A stretch of DNA of 8,454 bases from an uncultured Alphaproteobacteria bacterium (GCA_903929895.1 CAIYWM010000568.1:1-8454); one strand, 5' to 3'. Positions 1-6,960 are shown, counted from the first letter of the stretch. Program-made: numbers and translations. Notes: generated by a model not told the origin, from the letters alone.

Positions 1-1488
1 ATCCTGATCGGTGCGCTGGGCGGCGATGGCGGCGGCGTGCTCTGCGACTGGATCGTGGCGGCGGCGCAGAGCCGTGGGCTGGGCGTTCAGGCGACGCAGA
101 TTCCGGGCGTCGCGCAGCGCACAGGTGCCACGACCTATTATGTCGAGGTCATGCCGGTCGGCGCCGCGCCTTCGTCGGTACTGGCCCTCAACCCTGCGAT
201 CGGGGAGGTCGATGTCGCGCTGGCGACCGAGCTGCTGGAAGCCGGCCGAATGATCTTCAACGGCTTCGTGACGCCAGACCGCACGACGCTGATCGCTTCG
301 ACCCATCGCGTGCTGGCGATCGGCGAGCGCATGGCGATGGGCGACGGCAGCTTCGACGTCGGCAAGTTGCTGCGGGCCGTGAAGGAGCGCAGCCGCGAGC
401 AGATCCTGTTCGACATGGACCAGGCGGCCGAGGAGTCCGGTGGCGTGCTCAACGCGGTGCTGCTCGGCGCACTGGCCGGCTCGGGCAGGCTGCCCATTCC
501 CGACAGTGCCTTCGAGGCCGCGATCCGCCACGCGGGCAAGTCGGTCGACACCAACCTCGCGGCCTTCGTCTTCGGGCGCGGTCACGCCAGAGGCGAACTA
601 GAGCAGGCGGTGCGCGGGCATCGCAAGCGACAGACGGCAGTGCAGGGCGCCGAGGATCTGATCGAACGCGCCCGCCGGGCTTACCCGGCCGCCAGCCTCG
701 ACGTCGTGGAGGAGGGCATCCGCCGCCTCACAGCGTACCAGGACCGGCGCTACGCCGCGCTTTACCTCGACCGGCTCGACACGATCCAGGCGCTGGGCTC
801 GGCCGATCTGCTGCGCGACGTGGCGCGGCATCTCGCCGTGCGCATGTCCTTCGAGGACGTGATCCGCGTGGCCCAGGCCAAGACCTCGGCCGATCGCCTG
901 GCGCGCGTGCGGGCCGAAGTCCGTGCCAAGGAGCAGGAGCCGCTGGAGATCACCGAGCATTTCAAGCCGGGGATCGAGGAGATCGCTGCGGTCCTGCCGC
1001 CGGCGCTGGCGCGGCGACTTATGGATTGGGGCCAGCGCACTGATCGCCTCGGCAAGACCTACTTCTCCATGCACGTGCGCACCACCACGATCCTGGGCTT
1101 CGCGCGGCTGCGCCTCGTCGCCGGCCTGCGCTGGTGGCGGCCACGTACCTCCCGCTATGTCGAGGAGCAGGCCGGGATCGAGCGCTGGCTGGGCCAGATC
1201 CGTGCCGCCGCGCCGCTGGGGCTGGACCTCGCGCGTGAGATCGCGGAATCGGCACGCCTCATCAAGGGCTACGGCGACACCCACAAGCGCGGCCTCGACA
1301 ACTATCGCCGCATCGCCGACGAGGTGATCGCGCCGGCCCTGGCTGGACGCATGACGCCGCGCGCCGCTGCCGATGCCGTCGCCAATGCCCGGGTCGCGGC
1401 GTTGGCCGATCCGGAGGGGCAATCGCTCTCGAAGACGCTGGCCGCCATCGCGGTGGCGACGCCACCGCTGCGGCAGGCCGCGGAATGA
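1..1488 (+). CDS. iorB: Indolepyruvate oxidoreductase subunit beta family protein (5' end outside window)
   Basis: This is the small-subunit side of the thiamine-diphosphate 2-oxoacid oxidoreductase that decarboxylates indolepyruvate and related aryl-pyruvates to aryl-acetyl-CoA, passing electrons to ferredoxin or a similar acceptor in the cytoplasm. The frame is open from base 1; the first visible residues, ILIGALGGDGGGVLCDW, are the usual N-terminal glycine-rich start of the 2-oxoacid oxidoreductase gamma/beta domain, so probably only about ten residues are missing. The family block GVAQRTGATTYYVE follows at about residues 35-48 of the visible part, and MGDGSFD and LPIPDSAFEAAIR mark the end of this domain. 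The remaining roughly 300 residues match the long C-terminal extension (DUF6537-like) of the proteobacterial IorB form, giving about 505 residues in all. The alpha subunit would be expected upstream, outside the window. The TGA stop overlaps the ATG of the thioesterase gene. The family call is firm; the true 2-oxoacid substrate is inferred. Confidence 0.9.
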   Translation: MLIGALGGDGGGVLCDWIVAAAQSRGLGVQATQIPGVAQRTGATTYYVEVMPVGAAPSSVLALNPAIGEVDVALATELLEAGRMIFNGFVTPDRTTLIASTHRVLAIGERMAMGDGSFDVGKLLRAVKERSREQILFDMDQAAEESGGVLNAVLLGALAGSGRLPIPDSAFEAAIRHAGKSVDTNLAAFVFGRGHARGELEQAVRGHRKRQTAVQGAEDLIERARRAYPAASLDVVEEGIRRLTAYQDRRYAALYLDRLDTIQALGSADLLRDVARHLAVRMSFEDVIRVAQAKTSADRLARVRAEVRAKEQEPLEITEHFKPGIEEIAAVLPPALARRLMDWGQRTDRLGKTYFSMHVRTTTILGFARLRLVAGLRWWRPRTSRYVEEQAGIERWLGQIRAAAPLGLDLAREIAESARLIKGYGDTHKRGLDNYRRIADEVIAPALAGRMTPRAAADAVANARVAALADPEGQSLSKTLAAIAVATPPLRQAAE

Positions 1489-1886
1489 TCGACGTCTCGG
1501 CTCTGGCCCGGCGGGATGCCTTCACCCGCGGCCTTGGCATCGAGTTCGTCGAGGCCTCGCTTGGGCGCGCCGTGACGCGCGTCACGATCGAGGAGCGCCA
1601 CCTCAATTTCAACGGCGTCGGCCATGGCGGCCTGACCTTCACCCTGGCCGATGCCGCCTTCGGCTATGCCTGCAATTCGCAGGGCGTCGTCTCGGGCAGC
1701 ATCGACGCGCACATCGTGTACAGCGTCGCCGTGCGGCTGGGCGACGTGCTGACCGCCACGGCGGTCGAGATCTCGCGCTCCAGCAAGGCCTCGAATTATC
1801 GCATCGATGTCGTGCGCGGCGACGGCAAGCTGGTCGCCGCCATGACCGGCACTGCTCTCATCAGCGGCAAGCCGGTCGTCGTTTAG
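1485..1886 (+). CDS. paaI: PaaI-type hotdog-fold acyl-CoA thioesterase
   Basis: A 133-residue single hotdog domain, the normal size for PaaI. In Escherichia coli PaaI hydrolyses phenylacetyl-CoA and ring-hydroxylated derivatives, freeing CoA trapped in dead-end esters. The diagnostic stretch runs from H47-G48-G49 through L54-A55-D56 to YACNSQG at 61-67, and it closely resembles E. coli PaaI as I remember it. D56 is the expected catalytic acidic residue, and the preceding HLNFNG supplies the usual Asn-containing loop. The ATG at 1485 overlaps the iorB stop as ATGA. No good Shine-Dalgarno sequence precedes it, so translation is probably coupled to iorB. Pairing with iorB supports a role in aryl-acetyl-CoA metabolism: IorAB makes the thioester and PaaI can unload it. 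Other PaaI-like thioesterases act on different acyl-CoAs, so substrate is inferred. The gene ends 5 bases before an inverted-repeat element that probably terminates it. Confidence 0.9.
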   Translation: MIDVSALARRDAFTRGLGIEFVEASLGRAVTRVTIEERHLNFNGVGHGGLTFTLADAAFGYACNSQGVVSGSIDAHIVYSVAVRLGDVLTATAVEISRSSKASNYRIDVVRGDGKLVAAMTGTALISGKPVVV

Positions 1887-1891
1887 TCTTT

Positions 1892-1980
1892 TGTCATCCT
1901 GAGCGAAGCGAAGGATCTCGCGCCCGCAACGGAGTCCTCCGGTCGCTCCGCAAGGTCCTTCGCTGGCGCTCAGGACGACA
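1892..1980. repeat. Inverted paired-hairpin intergenic repeat, probable two-way terminator
   Basis: The left arm at 1892-1918 and the right arm at 1953-1980 are imperfect reverse complements; 24 of 27 aligned bases agree, with one single-base gap. Each arm also folds on itself: ATCCT at 1896-1900 pairs with AGGAT at 1912-1916, and GTCCT at 1955-1959 pairs with AGGAC at 1972-1976. The element can therefore form one long stem or two small hairpins. It fills nearly the whole gap between the converging thioesterase and GMC genes, ending 5 and 8 bases from their stop codons, so it is well placed to terminate transcription from both sides. There is no proper T-tract after the stem on either side. 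Dispersed repeats of this look are common between genes in alphaproteobacteria; the terminator role is inferred from position and structure. Confidence 0.75.
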
Positions 1981-1988
1981 GAGCTTGC

Positions 1989-3584
1989 TCAGGCAGCGCC
2001 CTTAAGAATATCAGCCATCTTCTCGCCGACCATGATCGACGGCGCGTTGGTGTTGCCCGAGGGCATGGTCGGGAAGATCGAGGCGTCGGCGACGCGCAGG
2101 CCCTGGATGCCGTGCACGCGGAGCTTGTCGTCGACCACGGTGTTCGGGCCCTCGGGGCCCATGCGGCAGGTGCCGATCGGGTGATAGGCGGTCTGCGAGT
2201 TGTTGCGGATCCAGGTGAGGATCTCCTCGTCGGATTGTACCGAGGGGCCCGGCGAGAATTCCTCGTCGCGGTAGGGATCCATCGGCTTTGCGTCGACGAT
2301 GCGGCGCATCATGCGGAAGCCCGCTGTCATCGCGTCCTGGTCGATCCTGTCAGCCAGGAAATTGAAGCGGATGGCCGGATGCGCCTTGGGATCGGCCGAG
2401 CGGATGTGGATCGAGCCCAGGCTCTCGGGCCGCAGCTGGTAGCAGGCGATCGTCATTGACGGGAAGTCCTGCAGCTTGCGCGTCTTCGGGTCCTTGATCG
2501 AGTAGGGCACGAGATGCATCTGCACGTCCGGCGTCTCGAGCTCCGGCCGCGTCTTCAGGAAGCCCAGCAGCGGGGCCGAGGGCAGGCTCATGAAGCCGCC
2601 GCCGGTGGCGAGGTACTTCATCATCTGCGTCACGGCGCCGATGCCGCGCGCCATGTGATTGTAGGAAACGCTGGCCACCTTCAGGCGCCAGATGATGCGG
2701 GCGTTGATGTGGTCGCGGAAATTCTCGCCGACCGCCTTCAGCTCGTGCTTCACCTCGATGCCGTGCTTCTTCAGCAGCTCCGGCTGGCCGATGCCCGAGA
2801 GTTCGAGGATCTGCGGGCTGGCGACACCGCCGGCCGACAGGATCGTCTCCTTCGCGCGGGCCTGTACCGCCTTGCCGTCCTTCTCGTACTCGACGCCGAT
2901 GCAGCGCTTGCCCTCGAGCAGGACACGCAGCGTGTGGGCGTTGGTGACGACGTGCAGATTGGGACGCTTCATCGCCGGCTCGATGTAGCAGTGCGCCACG
3001 CTCATGCGCCGGCCCTTGTAGATCGAGGTCTGCGTCTTCACGACGCCTTCCTGGTCCTCGCTGTTGTAGTCCGGGTTGGTCTTGAAGCCGGCGGCCTTCG
3101 ACGCCTCGAACAGCGCGTCGTAGAGCGGGTTCTGGTCGGGGACGGTCGAGACCTTGAGCGGTCCGTCGGTGCCGCGGCCGTTCGAGCCGTCACCGTCGAC
3201 GAAGTTCTCCATGCGGGTGAAGAGTGGCGCCACGTCGCGCCAGCTCCAGCCGCGGCAGCCCATCTGCGCCCAGGTGTCGAAGTCGAGCGGCTGGCCACGC
3301 ACCCAGACCAGGCCGTTGATCGAGCTGGAGCCGCCGAGCACTTTTCCGCGCGGCACCGGGATCACCCGGTTGGCCGTGCCCGGCTCGGGCTCCGATTGGT
3401 AGAGCCAGTTGGCGGCCGGGTTGTCGATCAGCAGGCCGAACGACAGCGGCATGCGGGAGTAGGGATGGCTGGCCGCGCCGGCTTCGAGCAGGAGCACCTT
3501 GTTGGTCGGCACTTCCGTGAGCCGTGCCGCCAGGGCCCCGCCCGCCGAACCCGCGCCAACGATGATGTAGTCGTACTCGGCCAT
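1989..3584 (-). CDS. GMC-family FAD-dependent oxidoreductase, choline/alcohol dehydrogenase type
   Basis: A 531-residue flavoenzyme of the glucose-methanol-choline family, which oxidises primary alcohols to aldehydes with bound FAD. The Rossmann motif GAGSAGG is at 10-16, with the ribose-binding Glu of LLLEAG near 34. GMC signature 1 (PRGKVLGGSSSIN) lies at 78-90 and signature 2 (GGVASPQILELSGIG) at 252-266. The C-terminal active-site pair is visible as H468 in YHPIGTCRMG and N513 in GNTNAPSIM, the His/Asn arrangement of choline-dehydrogenase-like members. Length is typical. The ATG at 3584 was chosen because MAEYDYIIVG is the usual family N-terminus and GGGGAG lies 10 bases upstream. The same frame stays open 178 codons further, but that part runs into the divergent transporter gene and has no family resemblance. 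There is no signal peptide or membrane segment. It stands alone, so the substrate alcohol cannot be named; the choline pathway partners (betB, betI) are absent here. Confidence 0.92.
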   Translation of the reverse strand: MAEYDYIIVGAGSAGGALAARLTEVPTNKVLLLEAGAASHPYSRMPLSFGLLIDNPAANWLYQSEPEPGTANRVIPVPRGKVLGGSSSINGLVWVRGQPLDFDTWAQMGCRGWSWRDVAPLFTRMENFVDGDGSNGRGTDGPLKVSTVPDQNPLYDALFEASKAAGFKTNPDYNSEDQEGVVKTQTSIYKGRRMSVAHCYIEPAMKRPNLHVVTNAHTLRVLLEGKRCIGVEYEKDGKAVQARAKETILSAGGVASPQILELSGIGQPELLKKHGIEVKHELKAVGENFRDHINARIIWRLKVASVSYNHMARGIGAVTQMMKYLATGGGFMSLPSAPLLGFLKTRPELETPDVQMHLVPYSIKDPKTRKLQDFPSMTIACYQLRPESLGSIHIRSADPKAHPAIRFNFLADRIDQDAMTAGFRMMRRIVDAKPMDPYRDEEFSPGPSVQSDEEILTWIRNNSQTAYHPIGTCRMGPEGPNTVVDDKLRVHGIQGLRVADASIFPTMPSGNTNAPSIMVGEKMADILKGAA

Positions 3585-3594
3585 TTCCGCTGAT

Positions 3595-3600
3595 CTCCCC
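3595..3600 (-). promoter_or_regulatory. Ribosome binding site GGGGAG deciding the GMC oxidoreductase start
   Basis: Read on the minus strand, GGGGAG is followed by 10 bases and then the ATG at 3584. It supports this start over the in-frame codons further upstream. Confidence 0.6.
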
Positions 3601-3719
3601 GCGCACTCGCTGTCATGCAAGCGTAGCGCACTGCCATGCGGATGACAGGGGCAATCTCGCCTCGGCATGTGTGAATCGTCATGCCCTGACGGGTGGGCCA
3701 TCCCGCTACTGTCATCGTG

Positions 3720-3736
3720 GTGTACCCGCGGTACAC
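3720..3736. promoter_or_regulatory. Perfect 17-base palindrome, candidate operator
   Basis: GTGTACC at 3720-3726 and GGTACAC at 3730-3736 are exact reverse complements around the spacer CGC. The symmetry does not extend further. The size and TGTAC...GTACA form resemble operators bound by dimeric repressors of the TetR or GntR kind. It lies within the divergent promoter region, 53 bases before the rightward start codon and 136 bases before the leftward one, so it could control either or both genes. No regulator gene is present in the window, and binding is an inference from symmetry and position. Confidence 0.45.
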
Positions 3737-3778
3737 GGGCCGGCCGCCATGCGATAACCGTATCCACCACGGCGCGGC

Positions 3779-3782
3779 GGAG
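3779..3782 (+). promoter_or_regulatory. Ribosome binding site GGAG deciding the AI-2E-family start
   Basis: GGAG stands 6 bases before the ATG at 3789. The earlier in-frame ATG at 3693 would give a 32-residue extension with no hydrophobic or family-like character that reads straight through the palindrome at 3720-3736. Confidence 0.55.
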
Positions 3783-3788
3783 ACGGCG

Positions 3789-4889
3789 ATGATCGAGACG
3801 GAAAAGGGCAGGGCCGATATCACGCGATTCACGATCGATGTCGCGATCCGCCTCGGGCTGATCGCCACGGTCATCTATGTGAGCCTGCTCCTGCTGGAGC
3901 CGGTGGCGGCGCTCCTGATGTGGGCCATCATCCTGTCGGTCGCCGTCTATCCCCTGTTCGACATGGCCCGCCGCCGGCTGCACCTGCGGGATGGGGTCGC
4001 TGCCGCGCTGTTCTCGATCCTGATGCTCGTGCTGCTGCTGACGCCGGCCGTCCTCCTCGCGGCGTCCGCCGTGGGAAGCCTCGACGAGTATGCCCGGATG
4101 CTCCTGCGCGGCGAGCATGTCGTGCCGCCGCCGCCTGAATCGGTGAAGGACTGGCCGATGGTCGGAGCGCGGGTCTACGACTTCTGGCTGACCGCCTCAA
4201 ACGATGCGCGAGCCCTCGTGACGGCCCATGTCGGCCAACTGGCCTCGGTCGGTCGCTGGATGGGCGGCATCGCGGCGGGCGTCTTCCTGGGGGTCCTGCA
4301 GTTCGCCGGTGCCATCGTCGTGGCAGGGGTCCTCCTGGCCTATTCCAATGAGTTGACGGGAACGCTGCGCGGCCTCGCGGTGCGGGTGGCCGAGACGCGC
4401 GGCCGGCACTTCCTGGAGATCGCGGGCTCGACTATCCGCAACGTGTCGCAAGGCGTGATCGGCATCGCACTCCTGCAGTCGGTGCTTCTGGCGATCGGCA
4501 TGCTGGTGGCGGGCGTTCCCTTCGCCGGCGCCATCACCTTCGTCTGCCTGGTGCTGGCGATCGTGCAGGTCGGGCCCAACATCATCATGATCCCGGTGAT
4601 CATCTGGACGTGGATGTATCTGCCGGCCCTGCATGCCGGCCTGTTCACGGCCTATACGCTGCCGTTGCTGCTGGTCGACAATGTTCTGCGACCGATCCTG
4701 ATGGCGCGAGGATTGCCGACGCCCATGGCAGTGATCGTGGCCGGTGTCATCTGCGGCACCCTGGCCGGCGGCCTCATCGGCCTGTTCGTCGGCCCGGTGG
4801 TGCTGTCGGTCTTCTACGACCTGCTGGTCGCCTGGATTGCGGCGGGCCGGAAGGTCGACCCAGTCGACGTTCCAGCTCCCGCACCCTGA
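3789..4889 (+). CDS. AI-2E family transporter (TqsA/PerM-like membrane protein)
   Basis: A 366-residue inner-membrane protein of the AI-2E exporter superfamily (former UPF0118), whose members include the autoinducer-2 exporter TqsA, PerM and some Na+/H+ antiporters. Hydrophobic segments are visible at about 18-36, 39-56, 69-95, 160-185, 222-242, 244-272, 282-302 and 310-345. This is the family pattern of an N-terminal cluster, a long soluble stretch (about 96-158, with a PPPP run at 113-116) and a C-terminal cluster. Conserved family features include VDNVLRPILM near 296-305 and GLFVGPVVLSV near 331-341. The start was chosen at 3789 because of its ribosome binding site and because the upstream extension is not family-like. 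It is divergent from the GMC gene, and its stop abuts the stop of the converging SDR. The transported substrate cannot be told; AI-2 export should not be assumed from the family name. Confidence 0.88.
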   Translation: MIETEKGRADITRFTIDVAIRLGLIATVIYVSLLLLEPVAALLMWAIILSVAVYPLFDMARRRLHLRDGVAAALFSILMLVLLLTPAVLLAASAVGSLDEYARMLLRGEHVVPPPPESVKDWPMVGARVYDFWLTASNDARALVTAHVGQLASVGRWMGGIAAGVFLGVLQFAGAIVVAGVLLAYSNELTGTLRGLAVRVAETRGRHFLEIAGSTIRNVSQGVIGIALLQSVLLAIGMLVAGVPFAGAITFVCLVLAIVQVGPNIIMIPVIIWTWMYLPALHAGLFTAYTLPLLLVDNVLRPILMARGLPTPMAVIVAGVICGTLAGGLIGLFVGPVVLSVFYDLLVAWIAAGRKVDPVDVPAPAP

Positions 4890-5744
4890 CTACTTCTTCT
4901 TCGGACGGAGCGCGTCCCACTGCTCGTCTGTCCAGTCGAGCATGGCCGAGGTGTTGGCGCCGCCGCCGCCCGACTGCAGCATCTTGCCGCCGTCGATGAC
5001 GATCGCATCGCCGTTGATGTAGGCCGCGCCGTCGCTCACCAGGAAGGCGGCGAGGTTGGCCAGCTCGATATGCTCACCGGTGCGGCGCATCGGGATCGCC
5101 TTGATCATGTCGTCCTGCCCGCCGCGCTCCTTGGGCATCAGGCGGCTCCAGGCTCCTTCGGTCGGGAAGGGGCCGGGCACGATCGCGCAGGTGCGGATGC
5201 CCTTCGGACCCCATTCGACGGCGAGGCTCTTGGTCATCGCCAGCACGCCCGCCTTGGCCATCGCCGAGGGAACGGTGAAGGGCGCGCCGGTCAGCGACGA
5301 GACGGTGAGGATCGACATCACGACCTTGTTGCGTTCGCCGGCATCGATCCAGCGGCGGCCGGCCGCGACGGTGCAGTAGGCCGAACCGTGCAGCACGATG
5401 CCCAGCACGGCGTCGATCGCCCGCGAGGACATCTTGTGGGTTTGGGCGAGGATCTGGCCGGCGGCGTTGTTGACGAGGATGTCGAGCGGGCGCTTTTCCC
5501 AGATCTTGTCCATCATCGCCTCGACGGCGTCGGGAATGCGCACGTCGCAGCCCACCGTCTCGATCTCGCCGCCGGTTTCCTTCGCGAGCTCGGCCGCAGT
5601 CTCCTTCAGCACGTCCTCGCGGCGGCCGCAGATGATCACGTTGGCGCCCAGTTCGAGATAGCGGTGCGCCATCGAGCGGCCGAGGCCGGTGCCGCCGCCG
5701 GTGACCAGGATGCGCTTGCCCTTGAGCAGGTCGGGTTGGAACAT
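4890..5744 (-). CDS. Short-chain dehydrogenase/reductase resembling 2,4-dienoyl-CoA reductase
   Basis: A 284-residue SDR. The cofactor motif TGGGTGLG is at 15-22, and R41-R42 (in CGRRED) after the second strand suggests NADP(H). NNAAG follows at 92-96. The stretch VPSAMAKAGV (158-167) with EWG, PGPFPTEGAWSRL, ELANLAAFLVSD and a C-terminal DEQWDALR matches the mitochondrial 2,4-dienoyl-CoA reductase DECR1 as I recall it. That enzyme reduces 2,4-dienoyl-CoA during beta-oxidation of unsaturated fatty acids. Oddly, the usual YxxxK tyrosine is S160 (before K164), and the residue matching the relocated DECR1 tyrosine (human Tyr199) is S149. The nearby F156 is not tyrosine either. It may therefore use another proton donor or have another role. 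AGGAG lies 7 bases before the ATG and overlaps the stop of the CoA-transferase gene, indicating a coupled operon. Family membership is firm; reaction and activity are uncertain. Confidence 0.88.
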   Translation of the reverse strand: MFQPDLLKGKRILVTGGGTGLGRSMAHRYLELGANVIICGRREDVLKETAAELAKETGGEIETVGCDVRIPDAVEAMMDKIWEKRPLDILVNNAAGQILAQTHKMSSRAIDAVLGIVLHGSAYCTVAAGRRWIDAGERNKVVMSILTVSSLTGAPFTVPSAMAKAGVLAMTKSLAVEWGPKGIRTCAIVPGPFPTEGAWSRLMPKERGGQDDMIKAIPMRRTGEHIELANLAAFLVSDGAAYINGDAIVIDGGKMLQSGGGGANTSAMLDWTDEQWDALRPKKK

Positions 5745-5754
5745 CGTCTTTCTC

Positions 5755-6960
5755 CTACTTCTTGATCTCGGTCAGCGCGATCCCGGAGGCGACGAGCTTG
5801 TCGATCTCGGCGGCGGAATAGCCGGCTTCCTGAAGCACGGCGCGCGTGTCGGTACCGAACTTCTTGGGCTTGGTGCGCACCTTGGGCGGGGTGCGGGAGA
5901 GCTTCACGGGATTGCCGACATTCCGCCAGCCGTCCTTCTCCCACACCATGCCGCGATGCTTGGTGTGCGGCGCTTCCATCACGTCGGAGACCTCAAGCAC
6001 GGCGGCCGACGGCACGCCGCCCCGCATCAGCTCCTGTGACAACTCGTTGGCATCGCGGTCCTTCAGCAGGGCGCGCAGCTCGGCCTCCAGCTCGGCGCGA
6101 TGGGCGACGCGCTCCTTGTTGGTCTTGAAGCGCGGATCGTCGGCCAGTTCCGGCTTGCCCAGCATCTTCGTCAGCTTGGCGAACTGCCCGTCATTGCCGG
6201 CGCCGACCACGATGTTGCGGGTCTTCGTCGGGAAGTTGGAGTAGGGCACCAGGCTCGCATGGCTGTTGCCGACGAGCTTGGGCTTGAGGCCTGCCATGAA
6301 ATAGTTTGGCGCGTGCGGCTGGTGCAGCGCGATGGCGCTGTCGTAGAGCGTCGCATCGACGAATTGGCCCTTGCCCGAACGGTTGCGCTCGTACAGCGCC
6401 ATCATAATGCCGATCGTCGCGTTCATGCCGGTCGAGAGGTCGACCACCGGCACGCCGATGCGAACCTGGCCGCCCTCGGGCGAGCCGTTGACCGAGACCA
6501 GGCCGGCCGAGGCTTGCACCATGGCGTCGTAGCCCGGGAAGCCGCCCAACGGCCCGTCGGCGCCGAAGCCCGAGACGCGGGCGTGGACCAGCCGTGGGAA
6601 CTTTGCGGCCAGCACGTCGTGATAGCCGATGCCCCACTTCTCCATCGTGCCGGTCTTGAAGTTGTCGATCAGCACGTCGGCCGTCTCGAGCAGCTTCAGC
6701 AGGACGTCGCGGCCCTCCGGCTTGGAGAGGTCCAGCGCGATCGTGCGCTTGTTGCGGTTGATGCCGGCGAAGTAGGCCGAGATGCCCTCGGCGTCGAACG
6801 GAGGGCCCCAGGTGCGGGTCTCGTCGCCCTGCGGCGGTTCGATCTTGATCACATCGGCGCCGTGGTCGGCCAGCATCTGGCCGCAATAGGGGCCTCCCAG
6901 CACACGCGACAGGTCGATCACCTTCAGGCCCTCGAGTGCGCCCCCGCTTGCCACCGCCAT
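5755..6960 (-). CDS. CaiB/BaiF (class III) CoA-transferase
   Basis: A 401-residue family III CoA-transferase, a cytoplasmic dimer that moves CoA between organic acids through an enzyme-bound anhydride. The N-terminal block GLKVIDLSRVLGGPYCGQML (11-30) followed by ADHGADVIKIEPP (31-43) is the standard family opening. NRNKRTIALDLSKPEGR (68-84) and ADVLIDNFKTGTMEKWG (94-110) continue it. D145 in GFPGYDAMVQA is the expected catalytic aspartate. Length is normal for the family. The ATG at 6960 is preceded by GAGGAG at 6970-6975, 9 bases away. It is the first gene of a two-gene operon with the SDR, separated by 10 bases, which points to activation of an organic acid followed by reduction or oxidation of the acyl-CoA. 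The acid and CoA donor cannot be read from sequence; succinyl-CoA-, formyl-CoA- and carnitine-type transferases share these motifs. It diverges from the hydrolase gene with 74 bases between start codons. Confidence 0.92.
   Translation of the reverse strand: MAVASGGALEGLKVIDLSRVLGGPYCGQMLADHGADVIKIEPPQGDETRTWGPPFDAEGISAYFAGINRNKRTIALDLSKPEGRDVLLKLLETADVLIDNFKTGTMEKWGIGYHDVLAAKFPRLVHARVSGFGADGPLGGFPGYDAMVQASAGLVSVNGSPEGGQVRIGVPVVDLSTGMNATIGIMMALYERNRSGKGQFVDATLYDSAIALHQPHAPNYFMAGLKPKLVGNSHASLVPYSNFPTKTRNIVVGAGNDGQFAKLTKMLGKPELADDPRFKTNKERVAHRAELEAELRALLKDRDANELSQELMRGGVPSAAVLEVSDVMEAPHTKHRGMVWEKDGWRNVGNPVKLSRTPPKVRTKPKKFGTDTRAVLQEAGYSAAEIDKLVASGIALTEIKK

Larger units (their letters stand above)
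3585..3788. promoter_or_regulatory. Divergent promoter region between GMC oxidoreductase and AI-2E-family gene
   Basis: These 204 bases separate two outward-facing genes and must carry both promoters. No strong sigma-70 consensus is obvious. For the rightward gene, CTGACG at 3686-3691 and TACTGT at 3707-3712 are a weak candidate pair with a 15-base spacer. This would put the start of transcription at or near the 17-base palindrome at 3720-3736. A direct repeat GCGCACT occurs at 3601-3607 and 3626-3632 beside the ribosome binding site of the leftward gene. Its meaning is unknown. No small gene is credible in this gap. Confidence 0.55.

Noticed and set aside
598..1422. A long open frame on the minus strand opposite iorB
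   Set aside because: Composition is Arg/Gly/Ala/His-rich with no recognisable motif, and it lies fully within a well-supported gene; high GC makes such frames common.
1892..1980. CRISPR-like or insertion-sequence end interpretation of the repeat
   Set aside because: There are no regular repeat-spacer units, no transposase and no target duplication visible; a dispersed palindromic element explains it better.
2514..3593. A 359-codon open frame on the plus strand opposite the GMC oxidoreductase
   Set aside because: It is the antisense shadow of conserved GMC codons, rich in Arg, Val, His and Leu, with no domain.
3693..3788. A 32-residue N-terminal extension of the AI-2E-family protein
   Set aside because: It has no family character, reads through the palindrome, and a ribosome binding site precedes the ATG at 3789.
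3585..4118. A 178-codon N-terminal extension of the GMC oxidoreductase frame on the minus strand
   Set aside because: It overlaps the 5' part of the divergent AI-2E-family gene, is low-complexity charged sequence, and the family N-terminus with a ribosome binding site starts at 3584.
3789..4889. A quorum-sensing (AI-2) function for the membrane protein
   Set aside because: The family name does not establish the substrate, and no luxS or lsr gene is in the window.
5070..5765. A 231-codon open frame on the plus strand opposite the SDR
   Set aside because: Antisense shadow without motifs; the SDR frame is certain.
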